A DNA stretch of 64,000 nucleotides from Kappaphycus alvarezii (GCA_002205965.3 NADL03000682.1:248001-312000), one strand, 5' to 3'; counted from the first letter of the stretch, positions 45,212 through 56,329 are shown. The notes: generated by a model not told the origin, from the sequence alone. Numbers and translations are program-made.

Positions 45212-45660
45212 TATTAGAGTAATTTCAATTCTTTGCCTTTTTTTCTGACAGCTGACAACTCGCAAAGAGGCGTACTGTTATTACTGTACTTTCCCGTTCA
45301 ACCGAGAACTTGAATGTTATGTTTATGCACTGTACAATGCTGTAAGCTTGAGCTGATCTACTTTAGATCAACTCAAGCAAGATTTGGGTTAGACACTTAC
45401 CGTCGTCTACGTGTCTTCTGGAAACTTCCTTTGATCAACAAAGCATCAGTCGACTCTCCATGAAGTCTATATAAGCCCCGGTCTCTCTCGATCTTCTACC
45501 CGAGTAATTCCTTACCACCTTCTCTTCTCTCATCTTTCCTTCTCGGTCCTCACTCTTTCTGCCTTCTCTCTCTCTCTCTCCTGCTCTCCCATTCTCTTCT
45601 TCACTCCTGCCTCGCTGCCTCGCTGCCTCTCTCTCGTTCTGTCCATCAAGTCATGGAGGC
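45212..45660 (+). repeat. copia-2 5' LTR (first 222 bases paired)
   Basis: 45212-45433 aligns with 51021-51240, beginning TATTAG here against TGTTAG there, and sharing ATGTTTATGCACTGTACAAT and GACACTTACCGTCGTCTAC. A TATATAAGCC TATA-like box at about 45470 followed by a CT-rich stretch suggests the LTR continues through R and U5 to around 45660, but the 3' copy is truncated and cannot confirm this. Confidence 0.75.
45347..45377 (+). repeat. LTR hairpin, left copy
   Basis: CTTGAGCTGATCT, loop ACTTT, then AGATCAACTCAAG: a 13-bp stem with one mismatch. The right LTR (51159-51189) has the perfect version, so the mismatch is a later mutation. Confidence 0.85.
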
Positions 45661-46820
45661 CTAGAGCACTGCAAAACGACTTATCTCTTTCGCGTTCCCT
45701 GCTCGACGCGAACCAACTCGATGCTACCCTAAACTCCGTGTAAAGAGAAAAAAAAGTACTAAGGTTTGGTCTGACTTCTTTGTCGTCCCTGCACTATCTA
45801 CTGACCTTCTGTCTTGTGGCCTGTCTAACGCCTGTCGTCTTTGCACTACCTACCTTGGTTTTTTTTGCGGCCTTACGTCGTTCTTCATCCCCTCATTACA
45901 AAACAAAGTCCATTTTGCGGACCGAATCCTCTTTCTACTCGCCTTGTCTCTGTTTCACATACCTTGGTTCGTCTCGCAGCCCGTGTCTAGCTTCAACAAT
46001 ATCTCCAGACGGTCCTGTTGTCCGCCGTATCAATTTCACTCCCGCCGACGACTCAAGAGGCCCTGTTCAAGCCGCCCGCCTCGATCAGAGAAACCGCAGC
46101 TTCGCCCGAAGTGCCGTTTCATCGACGACTCCTCTATTGAGTCTGACAGTGAATGCGGTGATATAACATCCACTGCAACCACTCCGGATGTCGTGTCACG
46201 CCCTTTTCACTCTCAAAAAAGATTATTTCTCCCAAGAAGAAGGACTTCTCCAACACATCTTTGCATTGAGTACAAAGAAAAGGCACGCAATCGGAAACAA
46301 ACCCAATAATCCAGTCAAGCTCCGCTCAAAGCCTCTACCCGTCTCTGCAACCAGTGTGTCGAAACTAAAGGGTCAGAAGAAACCGATTGCAAACGTATCT
46401 GCCCCAGTTCAAGTTATTAACTTATGCTCTTCTACTCTAGCACGTCCGATACCTCCAGCTCCTGCTAAAGTCACTCTGATCCAGTCTCCTTCTCGCTTGC
46501 GGTGCCGTCTCTTCCTTTTGACCCTCCAGCGCTAAGAATCCCGACTCCGTCTACTGTCGAATCTCTCTTCCGGATCCACTTCTTTCGTCCACTGTACCTT
46601 CTCTTCAACCTCCTGTGGTACCTATAATACCTTCTGTTTCAAACCTGAGTCTTCTTTTCTCACCTGTGATCTCTGTCAGCTCAAAGTATCGGGTCCGAAG
46701 CAATTTGCTTAGCGCAGAGGTGGTAAGAAGTGCCGCAACAGATCTGAGCAGAAGTCTGCTATTATTCCTTGTGGTCACTGTAACTGCGTTTCCAAACTAG
46801 AAACGACCGCAACAAACATA
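45661..46820 (+). other. copia-2 leader between LTR and gag
   Basis: Pyrimidine-rich sequence with several overlapping open frames (45780-46166, 45944-46309, 46188-46535, 46615-46800), none with a recognisable motif. A leader of about 1.1 kb is long for copia. It may contain captured or degraded sequence, or an extra small ORF. Confidence 0.4.
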
Positions 46821-47600
46821 TTGACCACAAACACAAAAATTAAATTTAATTCACTTGGCTCCTCTATACTCATCATGGACTCCTCTGCCGGGTCTCGTAT
46901 TGATAATCTCGAGAAGCTCCGTGATCATAACTTTCATATTGGAAAGCTCGAATTCAACTCATCCTATCTCTCAGGGAGGTCGACAATCATCTTACACTTG
47001 ATCCACCGGAATCATCTTCTTCAACTCAATCCGCATGGCAAAAGGCAGATGTCAACGCGAGAGCTAGCATTAGACTCAAAATTTCGGACGCTCACCTTGG
47101 GCAGGTTCAATATGCCACACGGCCGAGAAAATGTGGAAACGCATTTGTGATATTTTTGAAAAGCATACTCTGCTAAACAAGCTCGCTGCAAGACGTCGCT
47201 TCTAATCCGCACATATGCACCCAAATGAGAAAGTTTACTAGTTGCTGCCCGTATTAGCCAACTTGCGGCCACTCTAAAATCCATGTCTGTGTATGTCAAG
47301 GACAGCGAAATGGCCATGGCCTTCCTCAATGGCTTGTACGATCGCTTCGACAGCCTCATATCAGCCCTTGATGCTGCCAATATCGAAGATGGTAAGCTTT
47401 CGTTCGAATTTGTACCGAGCAGATGTCTCCAAGAAGAGCAATGCCATTCTTAGCGAGATCGAGACGTACTCAAAGTCGCTGAGGCGGCTGCACTCCTAGT
47501 AACCCAGTCTTCCGAGCCTCGAACAGGCACTTCCGCAGAAATGTGCCTACACTGCGGCAAGCATCGGATATCAACCGATGCTACAAGACGCTCCTTTATG
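46821..47600 (+). pseudogene. copia-2 gag
   Basis: The start is most likely the ATG at 46875 (MDSSAGSRIDNLEKLRDHNF), which gives the usual L-x-x-x-N-(F/Y) gag opening. Further on, in other frames, LAATLKSMSVYVKDSEMAMA and FLNGLYDRFDSLISALDAAN match the UBN2-type gag domain of copia elements. A degraded knuckle begins MCLHCGKH (47559-47582). At least three frame changes occur. Confidence 0.7.
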
Positions 47601-47759
47601 TCGCTCCCAAATTTTATCCAGCTAGAGCTCATCTTGATAAGGCTAGATGAAATGGGGAAATTCCTCAATGCCATGGAGGTTTCTGAAACTACCGAACACC
47701 CAGATGTCTTTTTTCTCTTTGCGTCGACTTCCGCTGCACAACAAATAGCAATTAAATCT

Positions 47760-48430
47760 ACAGGACGCCCTCCTCTCTCATCTATGCAATGGATCATCGA
47801 CTCATGATGTACCTCGCATGTCACTTACGACCGCTCAGCTTTCACAAGTTTCCAATCTTCTCGCATCCCCTTCAACTCTCGACCTTGGGCAGATTCGACG
47901 GCTATGATTATTGACTCTGGTGACGTTGCTCTCACGTTGCGACGGAAGGGTGAAACTGTCAATTGTCTAATGAAAAACTTATTACAAGTTCCAGATCTTC
48001 GCTACCAACTGCTCACCTTATCTGTCATGGAAAATCTTAGAAATGAGACATGCTTTAATAACAATACAGTCACTCTAGTTTTCCATACGCTCACTAATGA
48101 CCCATACTCCTTGGATGTCACCAAGCCTGCACTAAAGCGCCGACGGGATCTCAAGTTTCTTTGATATGCCAGATTTCACTCTGGCATCAGAGATTGGCGC
48201 ACGTAAATGCTCCCGGAATCAAATTGATGATCAGAAGCGGTGTCGTGAGAGGTTTAAAACTTTCACAAAAACGAGAAAGATGATGTTTCGGTCGGCTGCA
48301 TACTTGGTAAATCCCACCGTGCCCCAATTTCGAAGAAAAGACAAAGCCGTTCGGCAAAAACTCTAGAATTGGTTCATTCTAATGTCTTAGGACCGGTAAA
48401 ACTCCTTCTCTGGGAGGGACTAGGTATTTT
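47760..48430 (+). pseudogene. copia-2 protease and GAG-pre-integrase
   Basis: SSMQWIIDS is followed by TGA (47805-47807) and then CTSHVTYD. The family motif is WI(L/I)DSG-(A/C)-(S/T)-H, so the active-site Gly codon has become a stop. NLLQVPDLRYQLLTLSVME follows. Then LWHQRLAHVNAPGIK (about 48177) and LELVHSNVLGPV (about 48365) define GAG-pre-integrase and the entry to the integrase core. Confidence 0.8.
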
Positions 48431-49140
48431 GTATCATTCATCGATGACTACTCCAAGTAGACGGCTGTGTATCCTATGAGCCACAAGTCAAATGTGATAG
48501 ATTGCTTTGAGAACTACAAAGCCTTTGCGAAGAAAACAAACTAGTCAGTCTCTGAAATATCTCCAATTCGATGCGTTTCCTGAAATTAAAACTACATTGG
48601 ATGAAGATAAGCTTCTCATTAAGGCTTTATGGTCTGACAATGGCGGAGATTACTTCTCAAACGAGTTCAAGAACTTCCTAAAGGAGAATGGCATAAAAAA
48701 TTTGCTTACCGTGGCTCACACACCCCAGCAAAACGAGACTGCAGAACGAATGAATCGAACACTCCTCAATCTGGTCCATTCGATGTTACACCACAAGGGT
48801 TTTCCAGAGCATTTCTGTGCTGTATCACTTTCCTATGGCTGTCTATGTTCTAAATAAAGTTACTTCAAGCTCTTTGCCGGAGAGTACCGCTCCTTACAAC
48901 TGCTGAAACGCTATTGTCCCTAACATATCTCACATGCCGGTATTTGGTGCACAGTGCTGGTATGCCGTGCCAAAGAACAACCTCAAGAAGTTGGATCCCT
49001 GGTCTCTTGAAGCCCTTATGATGGGTACTACTCTCAGAGCAAGGGATATAAGCTATGGAATGTTGGCTCAAAAAGAATGTAAATATCCAGAGACGTAATT
49101 TTCAATATAACCGCAACTTGTACACAGCCTGAAGTCACCT
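48410..49140 (+). pseudogene. copia-2 integrase
   Basis: FVSFIDDYSK (about 48430) carries the first catalytic Asp. ALWSDNGGDYFSNEFKNFL (SDNGGD at 48633-48650) carries the second, and TPQQNETAERMNRTLLNLV the Glu (AER, near 48750). GYKLWNVGSKRM-like sequence ends the domain. All three acids are preserved, but the frame changes at least twice. Confidence 0.85.
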
Positions 49141-49479
49141 GTGAGCTACCAAATGGAGATCTGGGCCAGACCAGTTCCTACTATGATGATAAATCTCTTT
49201 CTGAAGATTTTGCAGAAGTACAGAGTTCGGCTTACGGAGAAGAAGAGATTCTGAAGAGTCCGCTGCCGGTGAATAAAATCCACTCTCATCTGAAAAAGCC
49301 CATTCAGTAGCTCCTCGTCGTTCCTCTCGGGTCTCAAAGGAGCCCGGTAGCTGGTTTCCTTCTAGCTCTTTCTCAAATATGTCACTTATTGCAAAAATAC
49401 TGCACTGCTCTCAACAGGTGTTCCCGCGACATGAGAAGAGGCCACTTTTGCAGAAAACATTCATTTTTGGATGCCAGGG

Positions 49480-50460
49480 ATCAAAAAGAAAAAATAATAT
49501 ATCCGTAAGAATAGAAGCTTTGATCTCATCCCAATGAAACCAGGAATGCACGTGATTCCATGTCGCTACGATTTTCTTATCAAACCCGACGTCGGTCCTA
49601 AGGTTCATATCGTTAAAGGATTCAGATAAGTTCTCGGACTATAGTACACAGACACGTATGATCTTGTCGTTTCTATTTTTTTGTACGAATGTTTCTCTGC
49701 TTGAAAAATCTGTTAGATCGGGAATGCGATCAGGGCGTAGTCACCGCGTTTCTGAAGGGTGACTTGAAAGAAGAAATATTCATGGAGACTCCAGCTGGTT
49801 TTAGAGATCCAAAAAAGTCCAACTTCGTCTGTTGACTTCTAAAGGCCCTGTATGGATTGAAGCAGGCCACTCGCCAATGGTATGCAAAAATAGATGCATT
49901 TCTGACTTTGCAACTCAACTTTGTCAGCAAGCTGCACGAGCCATGTCTCTATGTGTTTCGGAAGGAGATTATGTTCTGCATGATAATAATATATGTTGAT
50001 GATCTCCTCTTTTCATGCAGCAGTCGACATATGATCAACAATATCAATGCAGAACTGAAGAAGAGATTCAAGATGAAAGACTTAGGTCCTGTCCAGGAAT
50101 TCCTTGGTATTAAGTACAGCGAAACCGCTCTGAGAGAACGCTGCATCTTTCGCAATCGATATACACAGACAAGATCTTGGAAAGGTTCCAAATGACGGAC
50201 TCAAAACCTTCGATACTCCAATGGTCCAAAGTAATTCCAGCAAGGACGGAACTAAGGATCAAGAATTCCTTCATCATATCGTATCGCTCTAAAATAGGCA
50301 GTATAATGTACTTGATGATCTGCACGCATCCAGACATTGGATTCGCTGTAGTAAAGCTGTCGCAGTTCTGCGAAAAGCCGATACTCGCTCACTGGAGGGC
50401 TGTCAAACGTGTGTATCGCTACTTAAACGGATCTAAAATTCTTGGAATTTGTTAGGGTCC
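49480..50460 (+). pseudogene. copia-2 reverse transcriptase
   Basis: Begins in one frame with FDLIPMKPGMHVIPCRYDFL and KGFR near 49520-49630. 49857-50195 then contains LKQATRQWYAKIDAFL and the intact active site YVDDLL (YVDD at 49992-50003), followed by FKMKDLGPVQEFLGIKY. 50177-50455 contains IGSIMYLMICTHPDI and KRVYRYLNGS, the connection to RNase H. Confidence 0.9.
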
Positions 50461-50959
50461 GTCTTCTTCTCACAGAATCTCTGGATTCAGTGACTCTGAC
50501 TCGGCTGGCTACCACTCTACTCGCAAGTCTATCAAAAGCTTCGTGTTCATGATTTCTTGTGGACCTATCTCACGGCGCTCCAAGAAGCAATGGTGTGTCA
50601 CGCTGTAGTCCTGCGTAGCAGAGTACATATCTCTGTGCACTGCCTCTAAAGAAAAATTTTGGTTGTCAAACCTTCTCCACAGTTTGATGAATGAGAAATT
50701 CACTACTCCTATCAGGCCGTCAGTTGACAACTCAGGCGCAATTAGGTCGTCCCAGAACGAATCAATTAATGAACGGAACAAGCACATTAATATTCGGTAC
50801 CATTTCGTTCGTGAAGCAGTGTCGTCCAAACAGATCTCTTTACTTACTGCCGAACCGAAGAACAAGTTCTCTGACCTTATAACGAAACCCTTGCTGCGAG
50901 TCAAATATGTGAAGTTTCGAAGTGAGTTGGTCATTTTTCCTCCTAGCATTTCGAGGTAG
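50461..50959 (+). pseudogene. copia-2 RNase H
   Basis: GFSDSDSAGYHSTRKS (around 50480) is followed by a broken part, then 50663-50959 with DNSGAIRSSQNESINERNK, HINIRYHFVREAV and LITKPL. These are the standard C-terminal copia RNase H landmarks, and the KHINIRYHF core is intact. Confidence 0.85.
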
Positions 50960-51009
50960 TATTTTATTGATTTTCAGGTCGAGGGGACGCTGCTGAAGTC
51001 AGTTCTAGT

Positions 51010-51020
51010 TTGAGGGGGCG
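51010..51020 (+). promoter_or_regulatory. copia-2 polypurine tract
   Basis: TTGAGGGGGCG directly precedes the TGTTAG start of the 3' LTR. Confidence 0.65.
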
Positions 51021-51241
51021 TGTTAGTTTAATTTAATTTTTTCGCCTTTTTCTGACAGCTAACAACGCGCAAAGAGATTTGCAGTTATTACTGTACTCTA
51101 CCGGTCAACCTAGAATTTGACCGTTCCGTTATGTTTATGCACTGTACAATGCTTTAAGCTTGAGCTGATCTACTTTAGATCAGCTCAAGCAATATTTGGG
51201 CTAGACACTTACCGTCGTCTACATGTCTTCTGGAAACTACT
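51021..51241 (+). repeat. copia-2 3' LTR, truncated
   Basis: Starts with a canonical TGTTAG and aligns with the first part of the 5' LTR up to TCTTCTGGAAACT. Beyond that the sequence belongs to element B. Includes the perfect 13-bp hairpin at 51159-51189. Confidence 0.8.
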
Positions 51242-51389
51242 GAGATAATTATTTTCTTCTGTATTATATGCATTTGAAATAATATGAGATGGAAGTCCAG
51301 ATGCTTGATGAAGTAAAAATTCTTTAGGTGTAACCTTTTTATGATAAAAACTCAGATCCTTTTGTTCAGATGATTTCAATTCCGTTCCA

Positions 51390-52300
51390 GGTAAAAACTC
51401 AATTTCATGCGCATAAATTCCACCATTTTCATCAATAGGGATATGAATTAAATTTTCAGGGTGTAGTGAACTAAGTTCGGATTCAATCAGAACATGTTCG
51501 AGAGAAAGTTTTTTAGATTCTGATAAATTTCCATCGCTTTCTGATTCATTATATTTTCGACATCATCATTCATATTTGGTTAAATTAACATCATCAGAAT
51601 GATCGTCAAAATTGTTTTCGCCCACATCTTCATTACTTCGGTAATATTTGTTTCATCACAAATTCTTCACAGAGTATTCAGTAGACTGATTCAATAAATC
51701 ATTTGCCTTTTGAGTTGGTATGCTAGTTCATTAGATGAACGGAATGTCTGACATCTTCAATTGCGCATGTACAAATTTTGCATTGGATCCAGGTACTGTG
51801 ACGTAAGATATTTTTTGTCGAATTTCGATACTGGTTTGCGCGATGACCGAGATACTCTTTTCTGATTTGGTAGATGAAAAAAATTTCACAATATCGCCAA
51901 CATTAATTGGAATATCGGTCACAGACTTTGATTTTAGAATAAGATTTAATTTCCTCTTGGCTATTAGCTCATTATGAGCTTCTCTTCAATCATTTGGTAG
52001 ACTTCGAGGAAAATTATCGATGGGTCGAGTGTGACCATAGCAGTCGTATGAAGAAACAACATCATTTCCATATAAATCATTCGATATTTGAAAATTCGAG
52101 CAATACGACCGTATTACTTGCAGAAGAAGAATCGGATATTTTTAAACGGATATAAATGTCTCTAATACTTTATGTTTTGACTCAATAGAATTTTTTTTTA
52201 GCGGCGGGAACCAATAGGACAAAATGAAATTCCTCTTTCCTCAAGATAGCTTCTGAAAATATCATTGTCAAACGCCTGATCTCCCATTAAATTGTTAGGG
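51390..52300 (-). pseudogene. Element B integrase C-terminus and linker
   Basis: RDIYIRLK near 52145, then VTDIPINVGDIVKFFSSTKS (51731-51922), then SELSSLHPENLIHIPIDENG and AHEIEFLPGT (around 51470-51400). The last two blocks parallel LKPEKLIKLPLN and AHGIELLPGT of element A, which supports a real conserved linker domain. Confidence 0.5.
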
Positions 52301-52959
52301 TCTCAAATGTTGTTAACCAGAGAGTCTCAACACAGTTAAAATAATTCTCCATACTTAAGAGGGCACTATTGAACCAGTTAATACCTGGTACTGAGTCCAT
52401 AATGTTAAAAATATCCAATTTTCCACAAAAAATGATCCACACACCAATTCATTAAACCAGCGAGATATAGAGCTTAAAGATACTGCACAGGATGAGATGG
52501 TTTTTTGTGACATCGCAAAATTTGCAGGAGTTAGGTATGCTTGATAAATATTTTTTGCGTTCATCTTCTCACATAAAATTTCTTTGCAACAATAGTTTTA
52601 TGTCATCGTAATTTGAGACACATACATGTTTGTGAACCTTATTAATATTTTCTTCTTTTCAGCCCAAGATATTTTTTGATGTATGATATTGTTGGAACAA
52701 ATGCTGATAGAAATGATTTTCATAGGTCAAATGATTGTATAAATCTATTTGCGGATACATGACATGATGACCATGATCCACCAATGTATAATCGATTGAA
52801 TTATTTGCGGAATTGAACTCGATGGTTGTCCGTCACATGAATAATATTTGATTTTCTTGTTATATTTCTTCCAATAACCATTGTGATGATCCATGATTGT
52901 TAGATGACTTATTTTAACCTGATTTCATTGTCTGAAATAGCTGATAAAATATTGAACGA

Positions 52960-54148
52960 TCAGTTTTCTTTTTCGCTTGAGTGGCGCCATTTCGTATTGC
53001 CAGAAGGCGTGTCCTTGATACATTCAGGAAGTTCATCAAAATTCCATTCATTCCGGTAAATAAATTTTGAAAGTTCGTAATTCAAAGATCCCATTCCACT
53101 ATACGGTGCTCCATCATCAGTAAGGGACCTGGTAAACTCATTTGACGGAGAATCAAGCACCGTTTTACATATGAAATGTTACAGAACCAGAATCATTTTT
53201 GTCTTTGATATTTTCTGCATTCCCATTTAGATGATGAACCTTTATGATAATTTTTCCCTCTTGCATTTATCTTTTTCATAGGCCCAATGGCCAATTTCTA
53301 CATCGGTCACAAGTTGATTTTGCCTTGAGGCAGCAAAGTCTTCAGGAGATAATCTTTGCTTATTATTTTCTTGAAATTTTTTTTTCTCCGTATGAAATAT
53401 TTGATTGACTTGAAGAGATATATTTTTGAGCATTTCCATATTTGATTTGTATTTTTTTATCACATGCACGAATAATAGATGATATTTCTGAATATTTGAT
53501 TAATTCTAGGATTTTTCCTTTTTCCAAATCGGCTTCTCATGCTTCGGAGAAGCAGCACCAAAATAGATACTGGTTGGTTTGAATCAATTTTGGAATTAGC
53601 CAGGAGCAAAAATGATACCAGTGCTTCAGTTAATTTCGAAGTACCAGTAGATGAATGAAATCGGCAATTTGAGCATCAAACCGTGATTCAAAATTTTTGA
53701 AAGACTCATTACCACTACGAGTAGTGTGCAATAGATCTAAGAATTTTTGAAATGTATCTGATATAGATGATAGAGGATCCACCTTATGAATAGCGTTAGC
53801 AATCGCTATGCACCATTTTCAGACTGAATTTCTGTGTCTGGAATTTTCTTACAAATATCAAGAGCTCGTCCAAATAATTGTGATTGTAAGACAGACCTTG
53901 TACTGCCTTAGGAACCTTATTAGAATTTGATGCTGGTAATAAATCATGACAGATTTCCATTTGTGAACAGCATCAAAATATTTTTCTTGAGGTCCTTTAC
54001 CATCCGTCCAAGGAGCGTGAAGATCCCATGAAAATTTCGGCCTTGAAGGAATTTCGGGGCGATCTGGGCCCATAACTGCAAAATAATTGGGATAGGTAGA
54101 TCCAAATAATAAATAGTTCCAACTTGAATAAATAAATAGATTCCACAA
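52960..54148 (-). pseudogene. Element B gag, knuckle and protease
   Basis: MGPDRPEIPSRPKFSWDLH begins at about 54072. A knuckle region reads TDVEIGHWAYEKDKCK at about 53290. The protease frame (52960-53160) reads DSPSNEFTRSLTDDGAPYSG, then MGSLNYELSKF. All match element A position by position. The upstream 15 codons of the 53858-54148 frame lie in the LTR and are not gag. Confidence 0.6.
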
Positions 54149-54611
54149 TTGTACTTACGATGAAAATGATAGAAAACCATACTTAATGATAGCTGATCGA
54201 TGGAATATTTCGTGGCCCAAGATATAAAAAATATTTCAACAACCTAGACTACTTATACTTACACATGGTGAACATTCTACAAAATCAGGTGAGCCATCAA
54301 TAATTTTGATAGACATAATTTAGGCTCAGCAATAATTATTCAGTATTTTCCAGGTAAGCATCATCCAGATAATAATTTGTTGGTAGCATAAATGCAATGC
54401 TTATAGCCTGTATACTATAAAACCCAAGTTGAGGACATAAAAATTATTTCACACTGAATTCAGCATAAAATAGGCCAGAGCAAATAGATAAAATTATTCT
54501 CTGATGATTCACATAAATATAAATTGTGGGCCTCAATAAAAATATTGCTCCACAATTCAGCATCACTGTAAGACATCGGGATAGAGATTAAAATTTTGCT
54601 CAATTTTCACG
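54087..54611 (-). repeat. Element B 5' LTR
   Basis: Read on the minus strand it starts CGTGAAAATTGAG (A family: TGTGAAAACTAG) and shares GTGGAGCAATATTTTTAT, TGTGAATCATCAGAGAATAA and TTTATTTATTCAAGTTGGAA with the element A LTRs. The inner end is fixed only approximately. Confidence 0.75.
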
Positions 54612-54684
54612 TGGTGGTAGATCTTTATAGGTTGTACAATGTCGCACAGAGGCCTGCGGAGGGTAATGATAAATTAACAATTTT
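54612..54684 (-). mobile_element. LINE family II 3' tail joined to a family I body
   Basis: On the minus strand it reads GTTAATTTATCATTACCCTC, then TCTGTGCGACATTGTAC and AAAGATCTACCACCAC. It is about 85 percent identical to 56221-56290. Its upstream neighbour without any gap is the RT of a family I LINE. Its terminal ACCACCAC abuts the element B LTR. Confidence 0.75.
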
Positions 54685-55735
54685 AACTGGGTCTGCTGCA
54701 CACATTAAAAGCGTTCTTGAGATCGACCGTCAATAGGCAATATGCTGGGTCACTGCCGTAGTCCCGAACAACTCTTCGGATTCCGTGCACGACTGTGTCG
54801 GTACCCGGCTTCGCGGCAATATGCACTTAGAGAGGTTGGAGGTAGTCTGGCGCCTTCTGGGACACTCGCTTCATTAAGCAGCTACCCACAAATCTGCGTA
54901 TCATCTCCCCAACGGCGATTGGCCTAGGAGACATGTCTTTCCTAGCCAACGGGGTTAGCGGAGCACCAGCGATCCAAGGAGCGAGAACTGCAGGTGCTTT
55001 TCCAGTTGATAAATCATTAACAAGTCTCGTAAGAGCTGCCAAAAAGCCAGAATTCCCCGATGAGGATGGACAGCTTAGCAATTCTACCAGGTGGCAAGGC
55101 TTTAGACCTGAGCCTCCGGGGGAGGATCCTGGTTTAAAAGCCCTAGTAGCGCCAAGGACTTCGTCTTCAGTGATCGGTCGGAAAATGTAGTTGGTGGAAA
55201 ATGTTCCACTGACTAGAGTTGTTTCATCGGGGGCCTGCTGGGGATTTGTATCCATAAGGGCATCGATTACATCATTGGTAGCTGGTAGAACGCCTAGCGA
55301 GCGCAAAGCTTGTGCAGCCTTTCCGTACGCACCTTCTTTGGCGAGTTTTGTCGCCCATTTCACAATGACCTGTTGCTGGTCCGAAGTGGAACGAGCTCAT
55401 ACCGTGCCGTTTCTGGGCTGGTCGAGTGATTGCGCCATAGTATTCCGAAGTGCCCCGCGTTCCATAAATCTATTCTTTCCCTCATTTTGTCCGTAATAGA
55501 GTGCCACCGGTATTCACCGGAGTAGGAATCTGACGACTAAATGTTCGTAAGCATAACTGCTGGGAACAGAAATATTTTTGTGAGCGCCTGAGTTTCTCGT
55601 GAATTATCGGCAAGACAATCGTTCACTGCATCGCCTATCGACTTTGCATACGTCTCTGCTAGATAACTGCGGAACTTTGTCGGTATATGCGACATGACTG
55701 GGGTGTGGGTTGTAAAGATCTCTTTTAGAGAGGGC
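54685..55735 (-). pseudogene. LINE family I body: linker and first half of RT
   Basis: The 178-codon frame 54827-55363 contains EGAYGKAAQALRSLGVLPAT, AFKPGSSPGGSGLKP and RPIAVGEMIRRFV with no stop. After a frameshift, GTDTVVHGIRRVV and LLTVDLKNAFNVCSRP (motif A, ending near 54685) follow. Upstream frames read FTTHTPVMSHIPTKF and IFLFPAVML (about 55710-55580). It is roughly two-thirds identical in protein to LINE-1 and better preserved there. It lacks RT motifs B and C, the nuclease and its own 3' UTR. Confidence 0.85.
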
Positions 55736-56159
55736 AGAGACTGTTCACAAAGATCGGGGTTTTGTTATGCGATATTGAGCCTCTGGTTTTGAGCTGTGGA
55801 GCTGGGTCATCTGAAACCGGTACCGGTATAATGCAGTCGACCTCCTCCAATGCTATGTGCTCAGGACAACCTGATCCATGCAAACGACTAAAAACTGTTC
55901 TCCGCCAACTTTCCGCGATTAATTACTTCTTTTCCTCTCTGAGCGGGCTGCAAATGACTCCCTCCGAACCAGACAGCTAGCCCACCGTCTTCGTTATTAT
56001 AGTCCGCGATGACCCTTCAGTGCCAACAAACAGCCTCTGAACCGCGGATTCGTGAAACGAGTATTCTTATGTTGGGGGAAGCAGTTTCTTCGACGACTTG
56101 GTGGCAGCGATGTTACCATTGATGGGAAGTCCTATTTGGCAGCAGTGTTATACCCGTTT
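55736..56159. other. No clear feature; possible 5' extension of the LINE body
   Basis: Minus-strand translation shows no convincing match to the LINE-1 zinc-finger region. The plus frame 55762-55980 has no recognisable motif. Confidence 0.35.
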
Positions 56160-56295
56160 TGCATTTAGTCTCCAAATAATGCAGGCGCGACAGGTTTTCT
56201 ACTCCCCGGCCGCATCCGTAGTTAATTTATGATTACCCTACGCATGCCTCTGTGCGACATTGTAGGACCCTCAAAGATGTACCACCACTATCTGA
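56160..56295 (+). mobile_element. LINE family II 3' tail, 5'-truncated
   Basis: Shares TTGCATTTAGTCTCC, GCGCGACAGGTTTTC, GATTACCCTACGCATGCC and AAAGATGTACCACCAC with the LINE-3 end and with 54612-54684. It lies back to back with LINE-2, whose own tail ends at about 56320. Confidence 0.75.
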
Positions 56296-56329
56296 CGTGC
56301 AAACTTGATTTTTTCGTGTGTGGAATCTT

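Larger units (their letters stand above)
45212..51241 (+). mobile_element. copia-2: Ty1/copia retrotransposon, all domains present but frame-broken
   Basis: Order: 5' LTR, long leader, gag, zinc knuckle, protease, GAG-pre-integrase, integrase, RT, RNase H, polypurine tract, 3' LTR. This is the Ty1/copia order. At about 6 kb it is the most complete LTR element here. Numerous shifts and stops make it inactive. The 3' LTR aligns with only the first 220 bases of the 5' LTR region and appears cut at 51241. The left flank is a LINE fragment and the right flank is element B, so the flanks do not form a simple empty site. Confidence 0.9.
51250..54611 (-). mobile_element. Element B: second copy of the element A family, 3' truncated
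   Basis: In minus orientation it has a 5' LTR (54611-54087), gag, knuckle, protease, integrase traces and linker, all homologous to element A in the same order. It stops at the copia-2 boundary before RT and the 3' LTR. Protein-level similarity to element A is moderate, so the two are separate old insertions rather than a recent duplication. Confidence 0.8.
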
